Source: Corynebacterium tuberculostearicum (lineage in GTDB: Bacteria; Actinomycetota; Actinomycetes; Mycobacteriales; Mycobacteriaceae). Taken from it: a stretch of 64,000 bases of DNA. Under the pieces are notes generated by a model. It was given only the letters and a program-made list of their open reading frames with translations, was not told where the DNA came from and searched no databases. The stretch's first letter is position 1; each line of letters begins with the position of its first letter. Shown piece after piece: positions 8,271 to 17,238 of the stretch. The translations under genes and the position numbers were made by a program. The stretch lies in the NCBI RefSeq assembly GCF_013408445.1, contig NZ_JACBZL010000001.1, forward strand, positions 124,001 through 188,000, written 5' to 3'.

Positions 8271-9623
8271 GTGAAACATCTGCTTTCCATACGGCAGTGG
8301 GGACCGGCGCGCTTAACCGCCGCCGGCTTTCTTTTGCTCATTTTGCTGGGAACGGTTTTGCTCATGCTGCCGTTTGCCGAGGCCGGCACCGCCCGCGCTT
8401 CTTTTTTGTCTGCGCTTTTTACCGCTACGTCTGCGGTATCGCTCACCGGACTTATCGTGGTGGATACCGGTAGTTTTTGGAGCCCGGCCGGCCAAGTGGT
8501 CATCTTGGCACTCATCCAACTAGGTGGCTTGGGCATCATGTCCCTGGCCTCGCTATCCGGCCTGCTTTTTACCGGCCGGATTAGCTTCAAAGCACGCAAG
8601 ACGGGTGCCTATGAGGGGCGCCCCATTGCTCCTGGCGGAATTCGCAAGACGCTGATTTTTACCTTTGCCTTTACCGCGGTAGCAGAGATCATCATCGCTG
8701 GCATCGTGGCTGCGCGGTTGATGATTGGCTATGGTCATTCCTTTCCGCGCGCGGTATGGGAAGGCATCTTTCACGCCATTTCTGCGTTCAATAACGCGGG
8801 TTTTAGCACCAATAGTGATAATCTGGTGCCCTTTGTTGCAGATGCCTGGATTCTGCTGCCCCTGGCCGCCGCCCTGATAGGTGGTGGCTTGGGATTTCCG
8901 GTATGGGCAGAGCTGGTACGCCTCGTGCGCCGCAACCGTTTCGTGGTCCACCGCATCTCCATTACCGCGCGCATGACATTGACCGCTACGGCTGTACTTT
9001 TGCTCGCCGGTGCGGTCTTTTTTGCCTGCATGGAATGGACCGGGCTGTTGTCGTCCATGTCGCTGGGAGAAAAACTACTCAACTCTTTCTTTGCCAGTGC
9101 ATCTCCGCGCACGGCCGGCTTTAATGCCATCGATTACGGGCAAGCTCACCCCATTACCCTGATGGGCACCGATATTTTGATGTTCATCGGTGGTGGCTCG
9201 GCCGGTACCGCCGGCGGCATCAAGGTCACCACCGCGTGCGTGCTCCTGGCAGCCATGGCAGCAGAGTTCACCGGGCGCGAAACCACCACCATCGGGCACC
9301 GCAGCCTTCCGCGCTCGGTGACCCGCCAGGCCCTGGCCTTGAGCTTTGCCGGAGTCATGGTGGTCACACTCGGCGTGGCGGCCCTGCGCTTTTTCGATCC
9401 AGAATTCAGCGGTGACCAAGTTTCTTTCGAAGTGCTCTCCGCATTCGCTACGGTGGGCTTGTCCACCGGAATTACCGCGAGCCTATCTGCACCCTCGCAG
9501 ATAGTGCTGTGCCTCATTATGTACCTGGGCCGTGTTGGCCCAACCACCTTGGTAGCGGCGCTGGCTGCAAAAACCGTAAGTCGACGTTTTAGCTATCCCG
9601 AAGAAAGGCCGTTCCTTGGCTAA
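8271..9623 (+). CDS. ktrB: TrkH/KtrB-type potassium uptake pore subunit
   Basis: The 450-residue membrane protein is the K+-translocating subunit of a Ktr/Trk-like system, with four repeats of helix, P-loop and helix. The selectivity-filter glycine regions can be seen in TATSAVSLTGLIVVD, AFNNAGFSTNSDN, ASPRTAGFNAIDYG and FATVGLSTGITA. The start is a GTG with TATACT seven bases upstream and no ribosome site, which suggests a leaderless mRNA. The end overlaps the start of the RCK regulator by 8 bases, so both subunits are translated together. The length fits KtrB better than the longer enterobacterial TrkH. Confidence 0.9.
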   Translation: MKHLLSIRQWGPARLTAAGFLLLILLGTVLLMLPFAEAGTARASFLSALFTATSAVSLTGLIVVDTGSFWSPAGQVVILALIQLGGLGIMSLASLSGLLFTGRISFKARKTGAYEGRPIAPGGIRKTLIFTFAFTAVAEIIIAGIVAARLMIGYGHSFPRAVWEGIFHAISAFNNAGFSTNSDNLVPFVADAWILLPLAAALIGGGLGFPVWAELVRLVRRNRFVVHRISITARMTLTATAVLLLAGAVFFACMEWTGLLSSMSLGEKLLNSFFASASPRTAGFNAIDYGQAHPITLMGTDILMFIGGGSAGTAGGIKVTTACVLLAAMAAEFTGRETTTIGHRSLPRSVTRQALALSFAGVMVVTLGVAALRFFDPEFSGDQVSFEVLSAFATVGLSTGITASLSAPSQIVLCLIMYLGRVGPTTLVAALAAKTVSRRFSYPEERPFLG

Positions 9624-10308
9624 TATTCTCAAGGCGCTGGGCCGCACCCGCGCCGGCATCGATATTCCACCCGTCGTCGTCATCGGACTGGGGCGCTTTG
9701 GCTCCTCGCTAGCCCATGAGTTGATGGCCAATGGCGTTGAGGTCCTTGGCATCGATTCCAGCGAAAAGCGCGTGCGCGAAGAGGCACCATACCTTACCGA
9801 GACCATTGCGGCAGATACCACTGACCCGGAAGCCCTGCGCCAGCTGGGCGTGGAAGAGGTCGAGCGCGTCATCGTCGCTATCGGCTCCCACCTAGAAGAC
9901 TCCATTCTTACCGCATCTAACCTGGTGGAGCTGGGGGTGAAAGATATCTGGGCCAAGGCAGATTCGGAGGCGCATGCGCGCATTTTGAGCCAGATTGGCA
10001 CTCACCATGTCATCCGTCCAGAGCGAGATACGGGCCGCCGCGTGGCCTACCTTTTGGGCGGGCGTTTCCGGGATTTTGCGGAGATTGCCACCGACTATGG
10101 CGTGACCCAAATGGCCGTTCCTAGCTCATTGGTGGGCCGACCGCTCGACCTTTCCGCCATCTGGCGCACCCACCGCGTGCAATTGGTTTCGGTGCGTTGT
10201 GCGGAAGGGCAGTGGGCCCCGCTTGCCGACGCCACCGAACTTGCCCCCACCGATTTCATCGTCGCCGCCGGCAGCCCGCAGGCCCTAGAGAAATTCTCCC
10301 AGTGCTAG
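9616..10308 (+). CDS. ktrA: RCK-domain potassium uptake regulatory subunit (KtrA/TrkA-like)
   Basis: This 230-residue cytoplasmic protein should form the ring that gates the KtrB pore in response to bound nucleotide. A Rossmann RCK_N domain carries GLGRFGSS at residues 24-31 and an acidic end of the second strand (VLGIDSSEKRV). A TrkA_C domain follows (MAVPSSLVGRPLDLSAIWRT). The TTG start at 9616 overlaps the upstream gene by 8 bases; the downstream alternatives would cut the RCK fold. It is convergent with pth, with 9 bases between the stops. Confidence 0.9.
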   Translation: MANILKALGRTRAGIDIPPVVVIGLGRFGSSLAHELMANGVEVLGIDSSEKRVREEAPYLTETIAADTTDPEALRQLGVEEVERVIVAIGSHLEDSILTASNLVELGVKDIWAKADSEAHARILSQIGTHHVIRPERDTGRRVAYLLGGRFRDFAEIATDYGVTQMAVPSSLVGRPLDLSAIWRTHRVQLVSVRCAEGQWAPLADATELAPTDFIVAAGSPQALEKFSQC

Positions 10309-10317
10309 CGCGAGTGG

Positions 10318-10965
10318 TTAACGCGAGTGGATCTGGTTTTGGGCTTTGCTTAGCCCTTCGGTCACGATGAGCCGAGCCGCCTTAGCTGCAGTGGCAATGG
10401 CGTCGTCAAAGTCCGCGCCGGTATCCACCGGGCCTAATACATAGTCTGGAATCGACGAGCCCTTGGGCGGCCGTGCAATGCCAATTCGTACACGCAAGTA
10501 GTCGCGCGTGCCTAAGCGCTCGGTGAGGGACTTTAGCCCGTTGTGCCCGTTTTCATTGCCACCCTGCTTGAGCCGGACCTTATTGGCCGGCAGATCGAGC
10601 TCATCGTGGAGGACAATCACATGGTCTGGAGCGATTCCTAATTGCTGCGCTAGCGGTGCCACAGGATCCCCCGACAGGTTCATAAAGGTGCCCGAACGCA
10701 CGGCAAGTACTTTGTGGCCCTCCCAATTAAGTGAAGCTACCTGCAGATCTAGCCCGCGCACCGGTTCGAGGACATCTCCGCCTGCAGCCAGTAGATCGTC
10801 GATGGCCATATAGCCCACATTGTGGCGGGTAGCGGCATACTTCGCGCCGGGGTTGCCCAAGCCCACGATAAGCCAGTCTGCCTCCAGATCATTCGGATTG
10901 AGCCCCGGTTGCGTCTTTTTTCCTGCGCCAAAGATCCGCGCGAAAAAATCTCCTAAATCTGCCAC
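10318..10965 (-). CDS. pth: Peptidyl-tRNA hydrolase (first of two)
   Basis: The enzyme cleaves peptidyl-tRNA released from stalled ribosomes. The family core begins with VGLGNPGAKYAATRHNVGY, giving catalytic His48; FMNLSG, HDELDLP and GGNENGHNGLKS complete the active site and tRNA-binding region. A 30-residue N-terminal extension (MADLGDFFARIFGAGKKTQ) is longer than in most bacterial Pth, so an internal start cannot be excluded, though the upstream sequence fits the extension. A second complete pth is at 23204-23734. The gene is divergent from the nitronate monooxygenase gene. Confidence 0.93.
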   Translation of the reverse strand: MADLGDFFARIFGAGKKTQPGLNPNDLEADWLIVGLGNPGAKYAATRHNVGYMAIDDLLAAGGDVLEPVRGLDLQVASLNWEGHKVLAVRSGTFMNLSGDPVAPLAQQLGIAPDHVIVLHDELDLPANKVRLKQGGNENGHNGLKSLTERLGTRDYLRVRIGIARPPKGSSIPDYVLGPVDTGADFDDAIATAAKAARLIVTEGLSKAQNQIHSR

Positions 10966-11000
10966 TGCGCTAGCTTCCTCTCTCGGTAGGGTGGGGTGGT

Positions 11001-11984
11001 ATGAGTCAGGTTATTAGCTCCCTTTCCCGTAACGTAATTCCCGCGCCAATGGCCGGTGGTCCCACCACCCCGGAACTGGTGCACGCAGCTTTTGCGGCCG
11101 GCTCTTTCGGCACCCTAGGTTTGGGCTCTGCCAGCATCGACTCTGCTCGCACACAGATAGAACAGTGCGCCGGAATTCCGTTCGGGGTGAACCTCTTTTG
11201 CCCTCAAGATCCACTTACCGAGCCGTACTTGGCAGCTGCACGCGAGTTGGCTCAAGCAGAAAACCAGCCGCTACCCGAGCCCGACTACTCCTTTGGCTAT
11301 GCAGAAAAGCTGGAGCTAGCCCTGCGCGGCGGCGCTCGGGTGGTGTGGTCCATGTTTGGAACCTTTAACTCTGATCACGTAGAGCAAATTCATGCCGCAG
11401 GAGCAGAGGCGTGGACCACCGTTACCACCCCTACGGAGGCAATTGCGGCCGCACGTGGCGGCGTCGACGCGCTGTGCGTCCAAGGTCCGGCGGCTGGTGG
11501 ACACCGTGGAACCTGGGACATAACCGCGACTCCTGATTCCAGGCAGTTGGAAGAGCTAGTATCCGACGTGCATGCCGCTGTGCCTGAACTTCCCCTTATC
11601 GCAGCCGGTGGCCAGCGCACCGCGGCTGATGTAGCCAACGCTATGTCCTGGAGCGGAGTTGCCGCCTGCTCTTGCGGGTCCGCCTTTTTGCTCGCCGCAG
11701 AGGCCGGCACGAGCGACTATAACCGGCAGCTTCTTCGCCGTGGTGGAAAGACCGTGTCCACACGTGCTTTCTCAGGCCGCTTCGCCCGCGGCTTGGAGAC
11801 CGAGTACACCCGGAGACACCCTGACTTGCCCCCGGTCTACCCACTTTTGAATCCGGTGCTAAAGAAACGCCGTGCGCAGCACGATGATGCCGTGGCCTAC
11901 TGCCTCGTAGGTGAAGAGGTAGCCAAAATTAACGGGGGTACTGTGGCCGACATCCTTAACCGACTATGCCAAAACCCACACTAG
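11001..11984 (+). CDS. Nitronate monooxygenase family flavoprotein
   Basis: A TIM-barrel FMN enzyme of the 2-nitropropane dioxygenase/NMO family that oxidises alkyl nitronates such as propionate 3-nitronate. The start MSQVISSLSRNVIPAPMAGG leads into the FMN-binding PMAGGPTTPELV. The catalytic histidine region is GPAAGGHRG near residue 160, and the phosphate-binding loop is IAAGGQRTAADV. The 327-residue length is typical. A TAGGGT -10-like hexamer lies eight bases before the ATG and no ribosome site is seen, suggesting a leaderless mRNA. In vivo substrate is inferred from the family only. Confidence 0.88.
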   Translation: MSQVISSLSRNVIPAPMAGGPTTPELVHAAFAAGSFGTLGLGSASIDSARTQIEQCAGIPFGVNLFCPQDPLTEPYLAAARELAQAENQPLPEPDYSFGYAEKLELALRGGARVVWSMFGTFNSDHVEQIHAAGAEAWTTVTTPTEAIAAARGGVDALCVQGPAAGGHRGTWDITATPDSRQLEELVSDVHAAVPELPLIAAGGQRTAADVANAMSWSGVAACSCGSAFLLAAEAGTSDYNRQLLRRGGKTVSTRAFSGRFARGLETEYTRRHPDLPPVYPLLNPVLKKRRAQHDDAVAYCLVGEEVAKINGGTVADILNRLCQNPH

Positions 11985-12039
11985 TAGGCGCTAATATTTA
12001 TGTTTGTAGATTCAATGCCACCCCCGTGACAGAAAAGGA

Positions 12040-13503
12040 ATGAATTACGTGACCGCGAACGCACATGTTGGCCATGATGATTGGAACGAGCGCCTTGAGC
12101 TGGCGCAGCAGATGATTCCACTCATCCACCAGCTGCACCGCAACAATAACGTTGTCACCACCATCTTCGGCCGCCCGCTGGTGGGGCAGACCGATATCGA
12201 CATCATCAAGTCTCACCGTTACGGTCGCCGCATTGCGCAGCGCCACCTGTCCACGGCGGAGACCTTGCCAATCCTGGTGGAATTGGCAGACATGAACCTA
12301 GGCGCCGCTAGCGTGGATCTGGGCCGCTTGGTTCTGGGCTGGGAGGAGTCCAACGAGGAAAACCTCCGCATGTACCTGGAAGGCGAGCTGTGCGAGATCG
12401 TCGGTGCTGGCGTGGATCTGGAAACCACCGACGTCGTTCTCTACGGATTCGGCCGTATCGGCCGCCTGCTGGCCCGCCTGCTCGTCGCCCGCGAGGCAGC
12501 TTATGGTGGAGTCCGCCTGCGTGGCATCGTCCTGCGCAAGAAGGGCGATGGGGACATCCTCAAGCGTGCCTCCTTGCTGCGTCGCGATTCCGTCCATGGC
12601 GCTTTCAACGGCACCATCTCCGTGGATGAGGAAAATGAGGTCATCTGGGCCAATGGCACCAAGATCCAGATGATCTACGCTAACGATCCTTCCGAGATTG
12701 ACTACACCTCTTATGGCATCAACAACGCCATCTTGGTGGATAACACCGGCGCGTGGCGCGATCGCGAGGGCCTGTCTCAGCACCTCAAGGCCAAGGGCAT
12801 CTCTCGCGTGCTTTTGACCGCACCGGGCAAGGGCGATATTAAGAACATCGTCTACGGCATCAATAACGAAAAGATCACCGATGAGGATCAGATCCTCTCC
12901 GCCGCATCCTGCACCACCAACGGCATCACCCCAGTGCTCAAGGTCATCAACGACCGCTACGGCGTAACCCACGGTCACGTGGAAACGGCACACTCGTTTA
13001 CCAATGACCAGAACCTCATCGATAACTACCACAAGGGCGACCGCCGCGGCCGTGCCGCAGGCCTGAACATGGTGCTTACCGCTACCGGTGCTGCTAAGGC
13101 TGTGTCTAAGGCCCTGCCGGAATTTGAGGGTAAGCTCACCGGCAACGCCATCCGCGTTCCTACCCCGGACGTGTCCATGGCCGTGCTTAACCTTGAGCTG
13201 GAAAAGGAAGTAGAGCGCGAAGAGGTCAACGACTTCCTGCGCAATGTCTCTCTGCACTCTGACCTGCGTCAGCAGATTTCCTACATTGCCTCCCCAGAGG
13301 TTGTTTCCTCTGACTTCATCGGCAATACCCACGCTGGCATTGTCGATGGTGTTGCCACCATTGCTTCCGGCAAGCACCTCGTGCTTTATGTGTGGTACGA
13401 CAACGAGTTCGGTTACTCCAACCAGGTAGTACGCATCGTAGAAGAGCTGGCGGGTACCCGCCCGGTTGTTCTGCCGAAGCGCGTATCTCCTGCTGAGCTT
13501 TAA
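12040..13503 (+). CDS. gapB: Glyceraldehyde-3-phosphate dehydrogenase, long GapB type
   Basis: At 487 residues this is the long actinobacterial GAPDH, with about 120 extra N-terminal residues (HDDWNERLELAQQMIPLIHQL onwards, in pieces) before the Rossmann motif YGFGRIGRLLAR. The active site is SCTTN with catalytic Cys291, and WYDNEFGYSNQVVRIVEEL is the C-terminal signature. In Corynebacterium glutamicum the equivalent GapB works mainly in the gluconeogenic, NADP-linked direction; that assignment is by family. The ATG at 12040 has an aaaagga ribosome site. A terminator follows 16 bases after the stop. Confidence 0.93.
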   Translation: MNYVTANAHVGHDDWNERLELAQQMIPLIHQLHRNNNVVTTIFGRPLVGQTDIDIIKSHRYGRRIAQRHLSTAETLPILVELADMNLGAASVDLGRLVLGWEESNEENLRMYLEGELCEIVGAGVDLETTDVVLYGFGRIGRLLARLLVAREAAYGGVRLRGIVLRKKGDGDILKRASLLRRDSVHGAFNGTISVDEENEVIWANGTKIQMIYANDPSEIDYTSYGINNAILVDNTGAWRDREGLSQHLKAKGISRVLLTAPGKGDIKNIVYGINNEKITDEDQILSAASCTTNGITPVLKVINDRYGVTHGHVETAHSFTNDQNLIDNYHKGDRRGRAAGLNMVLTATGAAKAVSKALPEFEGKLTGNAIRVPTPDVSMAVLNLELEKEVEREEVNDFLRNVSLHSDLRQQISYIASPEVVSSDFIGNTHAGIVDGVATIASGKHLVLYVWYDNEFGYSNQVVRIVEELAGTRPVVLPKRVSPAEL

Positions 13504-13518
13504 GGCTCAGTGGTCTAA

Positions 13519-13550
13519 AGCCCGCGGTTATCCGCGGGCTTAAGTCGTTT
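13519..13550 (+). terminator. Terminator of gapB
   Basis: A 9-bp stem, agcccgcgg with ccgcgggct (13519-13540), has a four-base loop and is followed by taagtcgtttt. Confidence 0.8.
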
Positions 13551-13847
13551 TCCAGGGCTTAGGGCTAAACGTTTGTGATTCAGCGTGTTGGTGGGGTTAG
13601 ATTTGGTCTTCTTGGATGCTGATTGAATGGTTGGGGCACCCCAGCCGGTGTAGCTGGGGCCCGACCCCGGAAAGTAGACACGTCGGGGGTTAGCTATGCT
13701 GCTTGGGGCACTTCATCTTTACTTGCTGACGCTGATGCTCTCGACGGCATTCAGCTTTATGCCCTCTCGGATGCAATCGAGTCGTATCGTGATGCGGTCA
13801 GAGAACAGGAGAATGCTGCCTTTTACACCCTCGCGGGGCGAAGACTA
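13551..13847. other. Spacer with hairpin and IS-end-like remnant
   Basis: Nearly 300 bases lie between the gapB terminator and the resolvase start. They include a hairpin (ccccagc ... gctgggg, 13642-13662 region) and, near 13704, the string ggggcacttca identical to the tip of the IS3 right end found at 1172-1182 and 17081-17091. The stretch from about 13700 to 13847 is open in frame with the resolvase and reads like protein (SLLADADALDGIQLYALSD), so it may be a fused remnant of another gene or an extended resolvase start. Confidence 0.4.
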
Positions 13848-14439
13848 ATGGCCAAAAGCTCTGGTTCGCGTGGGCAGCGGGTGGGCTATATCCGGGTTTC
13901 CACAGTGGAGCAAAATAATCAGCGCCAGAAAGAACTACTCAATGCTTCCGGCAGGATTGACCGGTTCTTTGAGGATAAGATTTCCGGCCGCACTAAAACT
14001 GCACGCCCTGGACTGAGGGAGTGCATGACCTATGTGCGCGACGGTGACGAGCTCGTCGTGTCGTCGATTGACCGCCTCGCCCGTTCGCTGACAGATCTGC
14101 GCGGGATTGTTGATGAACTTACCGGCAAAGGTGTGACTGTTACCTTCCTGCATGAGAATCTTATCTATGCGAAAGGCACCACGGATCCGCGCGCGGATTT
14201 AATGCTCGGCATTTTAGGTTCGTTTGCGGAGTTTGAGCGGGCATTATCCGCGAGCGCCAGGCGGAAGGTATTGCGTTGGCGAAAAGGCCGGCAAGTACAA
14301 GGGCCGCAAACCTGCTCTAAGCCCAGAGCAGGTGGCAGAGATTAAGCGGCGCGTATTGGAGGGGGAGTCGAAAGCAGCCTTGGCGCGGGAATTCGGAGTC
14401 ACTCGCCCTACGGTGTATCGGGCGTTGAAAAACGCCTAG
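13848..14439 (+). pseudogene. Serine recombinase (resolvase/invertase family), two frameshifts
   Basis: The ATG at 13848 opens MAKSSGSRGQRVGYIRVSTVEQNNQRQ, where the serine of YIRVST is the catalytic residue; SIDRLARSLTDL and GSFAEFERAL complete the resolvase core, about 140 residues in. After EFERAL one base is missing near 14240 and another near 14280 (aaaa for aaaaa), so the helix-turn-helix end (KKAGKYKGRKPALSPEQVAEIKRR is split, then FGVTRPTVYRALKNA) is in another frame. Without the shifts the product would be a normal-length Tn3-type resolvase/invertase. The last 31 coding bases are repeated at 15686-15716. Confidence 0.85.
14405..14435 (+). repeat. 31-bp direct repeat, copy 1 (resolvase 3' end)
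   Basis: The 31 bases starting gccctacggtgtatcgggcg are identical to 15686-15716 and are followed in both places by a TAG after one differing base. The repeats bracket the two cargo genes. Confidence 0.9.
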
Positions 14440-14700
14440 GGCGGTGCAGCCGTATCGGTAAATCTGCACACCTGTCAGTCCCGCCATACGGCAGAAAATA
14501 CGCTAAAACACCCTCTTGGCACATGCCCGATATGTAGGGAAGTTATTCCGCACAGATTGTTCTCCTGTTATGACACCTTCGCGATACAGATCGGCCACTC
14601 ATCCAGTTTGTATTTCATATCACGCATATGAGCATTCCCTTCGTTAATTAGAGAAGGTACTTTTAGGATAAGTAATTTTCTACGAGTGGGAGACTCTATC
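14440..14700. other. AT-richer spacer with half of a 10-bp inverted pair
   Basis: No gene is seen in these 261 bases. The string ccatacggca at 14484-14493 is the exact reverse complement of tgccgtatgg at 15761-15770, so an inverted pair surrounds the cargo genes. Composition is clearly more AT-rich than in the flanking core genes. Confidence 0.4.
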
Positions 14701-15312
14701 ATGCGGAAATACTGGACCAAAAACGCACTAGGCAAGACAATGGCTGCTCTACTTCTAATGGCTAATTTGTCTTAACCAGCTGCCAATGCATCTACCTCTG
14801 CCCCTACAGAAGATTTCGGGGTAATCCCAGGAACAGTGGAAAGCTATGACTCTACAGCGGAGGAAATCTTGTCAGAAGCTGCCGCTTCGAAGAACTTCGA
14901 CACTTCTGTCGACTCGGAATTATCTTTCTTTGGAAATAAAGGCCCTTACACTATCGTGTCGCAGTGGACGGATAAGAATGGAAAGCTGGTTTACCTTCGG
15001 GAAAAGGCTCGGGCGAAAAACCAGAACAAACACGGTCTATCCATTCGTGCTTCACAAGCTTCAACAAAATATGCGCCAAAAATTAAGCGCTCCGGCGACC
15101 GCTATGAATATCGCCTGCCCATGGATCATATTTCCTGCTCAGGTTGGGGACCTTTTAAGAAGTGCCGGAAAGTTGAAACCACAGATATATTAACAGTGGT
15201 TGGTTTCAACAAGATAAGGGACGGCAAACCTTACGGAGTTGTAACCACCCACTGCCTTGGCTACCAAGGCCGTTGCCCGCAATGGATTATCAATTCACCG
15301 CAGATTAGATAG
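14701..15312 (+). pseudogene. Secreted protein gene with stop codon inside the signal peptide
   Basis: From the ATG at 14701 the frame encodes MRKYWTKNALGKTMAALLLM, a signal-peptide start, but codon 25 is TAA (14773-14775); the frame then continues without a stop through a signal-peptidase-like PAANA into a 158-residue or longer body that ends at 15312. The body has four cysteines in two close pairs (ISCSGWGPFKKCRK and THCLGYQGRCPQW), typical of a small disulphide-stabilised secreted domain. I do not recognise a family. The ribosome site context (gagtgggagac) is modest. The pentapeptide-repeat gene begins three bases after its stop, so they form one transcription unit. Confidence 0.7.
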
Positions 15313-15315
15313 CAA

Positions 15316-15660
15316 ATGTACAAAACGATGCCTCAATCGTGGGCCACGGAGCTCGCTGGGAAAGACATTTCCGGGAAAGATATGTCCAACTATGACCTGA
15401 CGGATATCAATCTCGAAGGAAGCATATGCAAAGGATGCTCGTTTCGCGGCTCCATGGTGGCATGGGCTAACTTGAAATCGGCGGATTTCACCGACGCAGA
15501 TTTTACGAACGCAATTCTTAGCGAGTCAGACCTTCGTGGAGCGACATTAACGCGCGCGAATTTTACGAACGCATATCTGGTACCTGTTACCGCCAGTCCA
15601 AGGCAATTCTCTGAATGTACAGGTTGGGATGCAAGTAATGCGATACTTTATAGCCCCTGA
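15316..15660 (+). CDS. Pentapeptide-repeat protein (114 aa)
   Basis: The product has about seven to eight A(D/N)LxX-type repeats between residues 15 and 85, for example DLTDINLEGS, ANLKSADFTDADFTNA and SDLRGATLTRANFTNA. These fold as a right-handed quadrilateral beta-helix. Members of this family include DNA-mimic gyrase protectors and immunity-like proteins, but also many of unknown role, and nothing here decides between them. There is no signal peptide or membrane helix. The ATG is three bases after the stop of the upstream secreted-protein frame, suggesting coupling. Two cysteines (ICKGCSF) are unusual in the repeat. Confidence 0.8.
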   Translation: MYKTMPQSWATELAGKDISGKDMSNYDLTDINLEGSICKGCSFRGSMVAWANLKSADFTDADFTNAILSESDLRGATLTRANFTNAYLVPVTASPRQFSECTGWDASNAILYSP

Positions 15661-15685
15661 TTGCGCCTACGCGAATTCCGTTCAA

Positions 15686-15716
15686 GCCCTACGGTGTATC
15701 GGGCGTTGAAAAACGC
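15686..15716 (+). repeat. 31-bp direct repeat, copy 2 (stray resolvase 3' end)
   Basis: This stretch repeats the last 31 coding bases of the resolvase pseudogene (14405-14435) and is again followed by a stop (tag at 15718-15720). Nothing upstream of it continues the resolvase frame beyond about 10 bases, so it is an isolated tail. Confidence 0.9.
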
Positions 15717-15831
15717 ATAGCTACCGCGATGGGGCGGGTGAATATACGCCCCACAGTACATGCCGTATGGCAGGACATATGTGAAGTGTCCCAGGTTTTG
15801 TTCCGTTTGAGTAGATGGGAAAATCTGGAAC

Positions 15832-16146
15832 ATGCCAAGGAAATTTGACTAGGATGCAAAGAACCGTGTGGTCCGTCTCATGGAAGACCGCATCTTGGCG
15901 GAAAATATGTCGATGCAAGCCGCGTGCCAGGCAGTAGCTCCAAAGCTGGGGGTTTCGTGGCACACAGCTCGTCAATGGACTTAAGCCTGCCCGCCGTTCG
16001 GGAAACGTCCCAGAGTCTGTGCCTGAAGATTTGGTCGCCGAAAACGCGAGGCTACGCCGTGAAAATCACCAGCTACGCGACACCAATGAACTTTTAAAGG
16101 CTGCCTCGGCTTTTTTCGCGTCAGAACTCGACCCAAAACGTCGGAA

Positions 16147-16149
<3 letters not shown>
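15832..16149 (+). pseudogene. IS3 transposase OrfA, inactivated
   Basis: The frame starts MPRKFD at 15832, hits TAG at 15850-15852, continues DAKNRVVRLMEDRILAEN into the region shared with copy 1, and stops again at TAA 15982-15984 where a one-base insertion also shifts the frame. The remaining coiled-coil part (ENARLRRENHQLRDTNELLKAA) is in the shifted frame and ends in the ATGA overlap with orfB at 16147. It shows the N-terminus that copy 1 lacks in this window. Confidence 0.85.
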
Positions 16150-17069
<920 letters not shown>

Positions 17070-17238
17070 GAACAAAACTCGGGGCACTTCATTCATTTAT
17101 TTATCCTTTCTTGCCCCAAAGGCTAAATCCACCTTTGTGAGGTGTTCTGTGTGCGCCTTTTTCAACTAGCTGCATTCTTCCAGTCTCCTGATGGTGGTGC
17201 CAGGTCAACCCGTTAGCAGAGCGATACTCTTGCGAGGC

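Noticed and set aside
12298..13377. A 359-codon open frame opposite gapB
   Set aside because: Antisense shadow of gapB.
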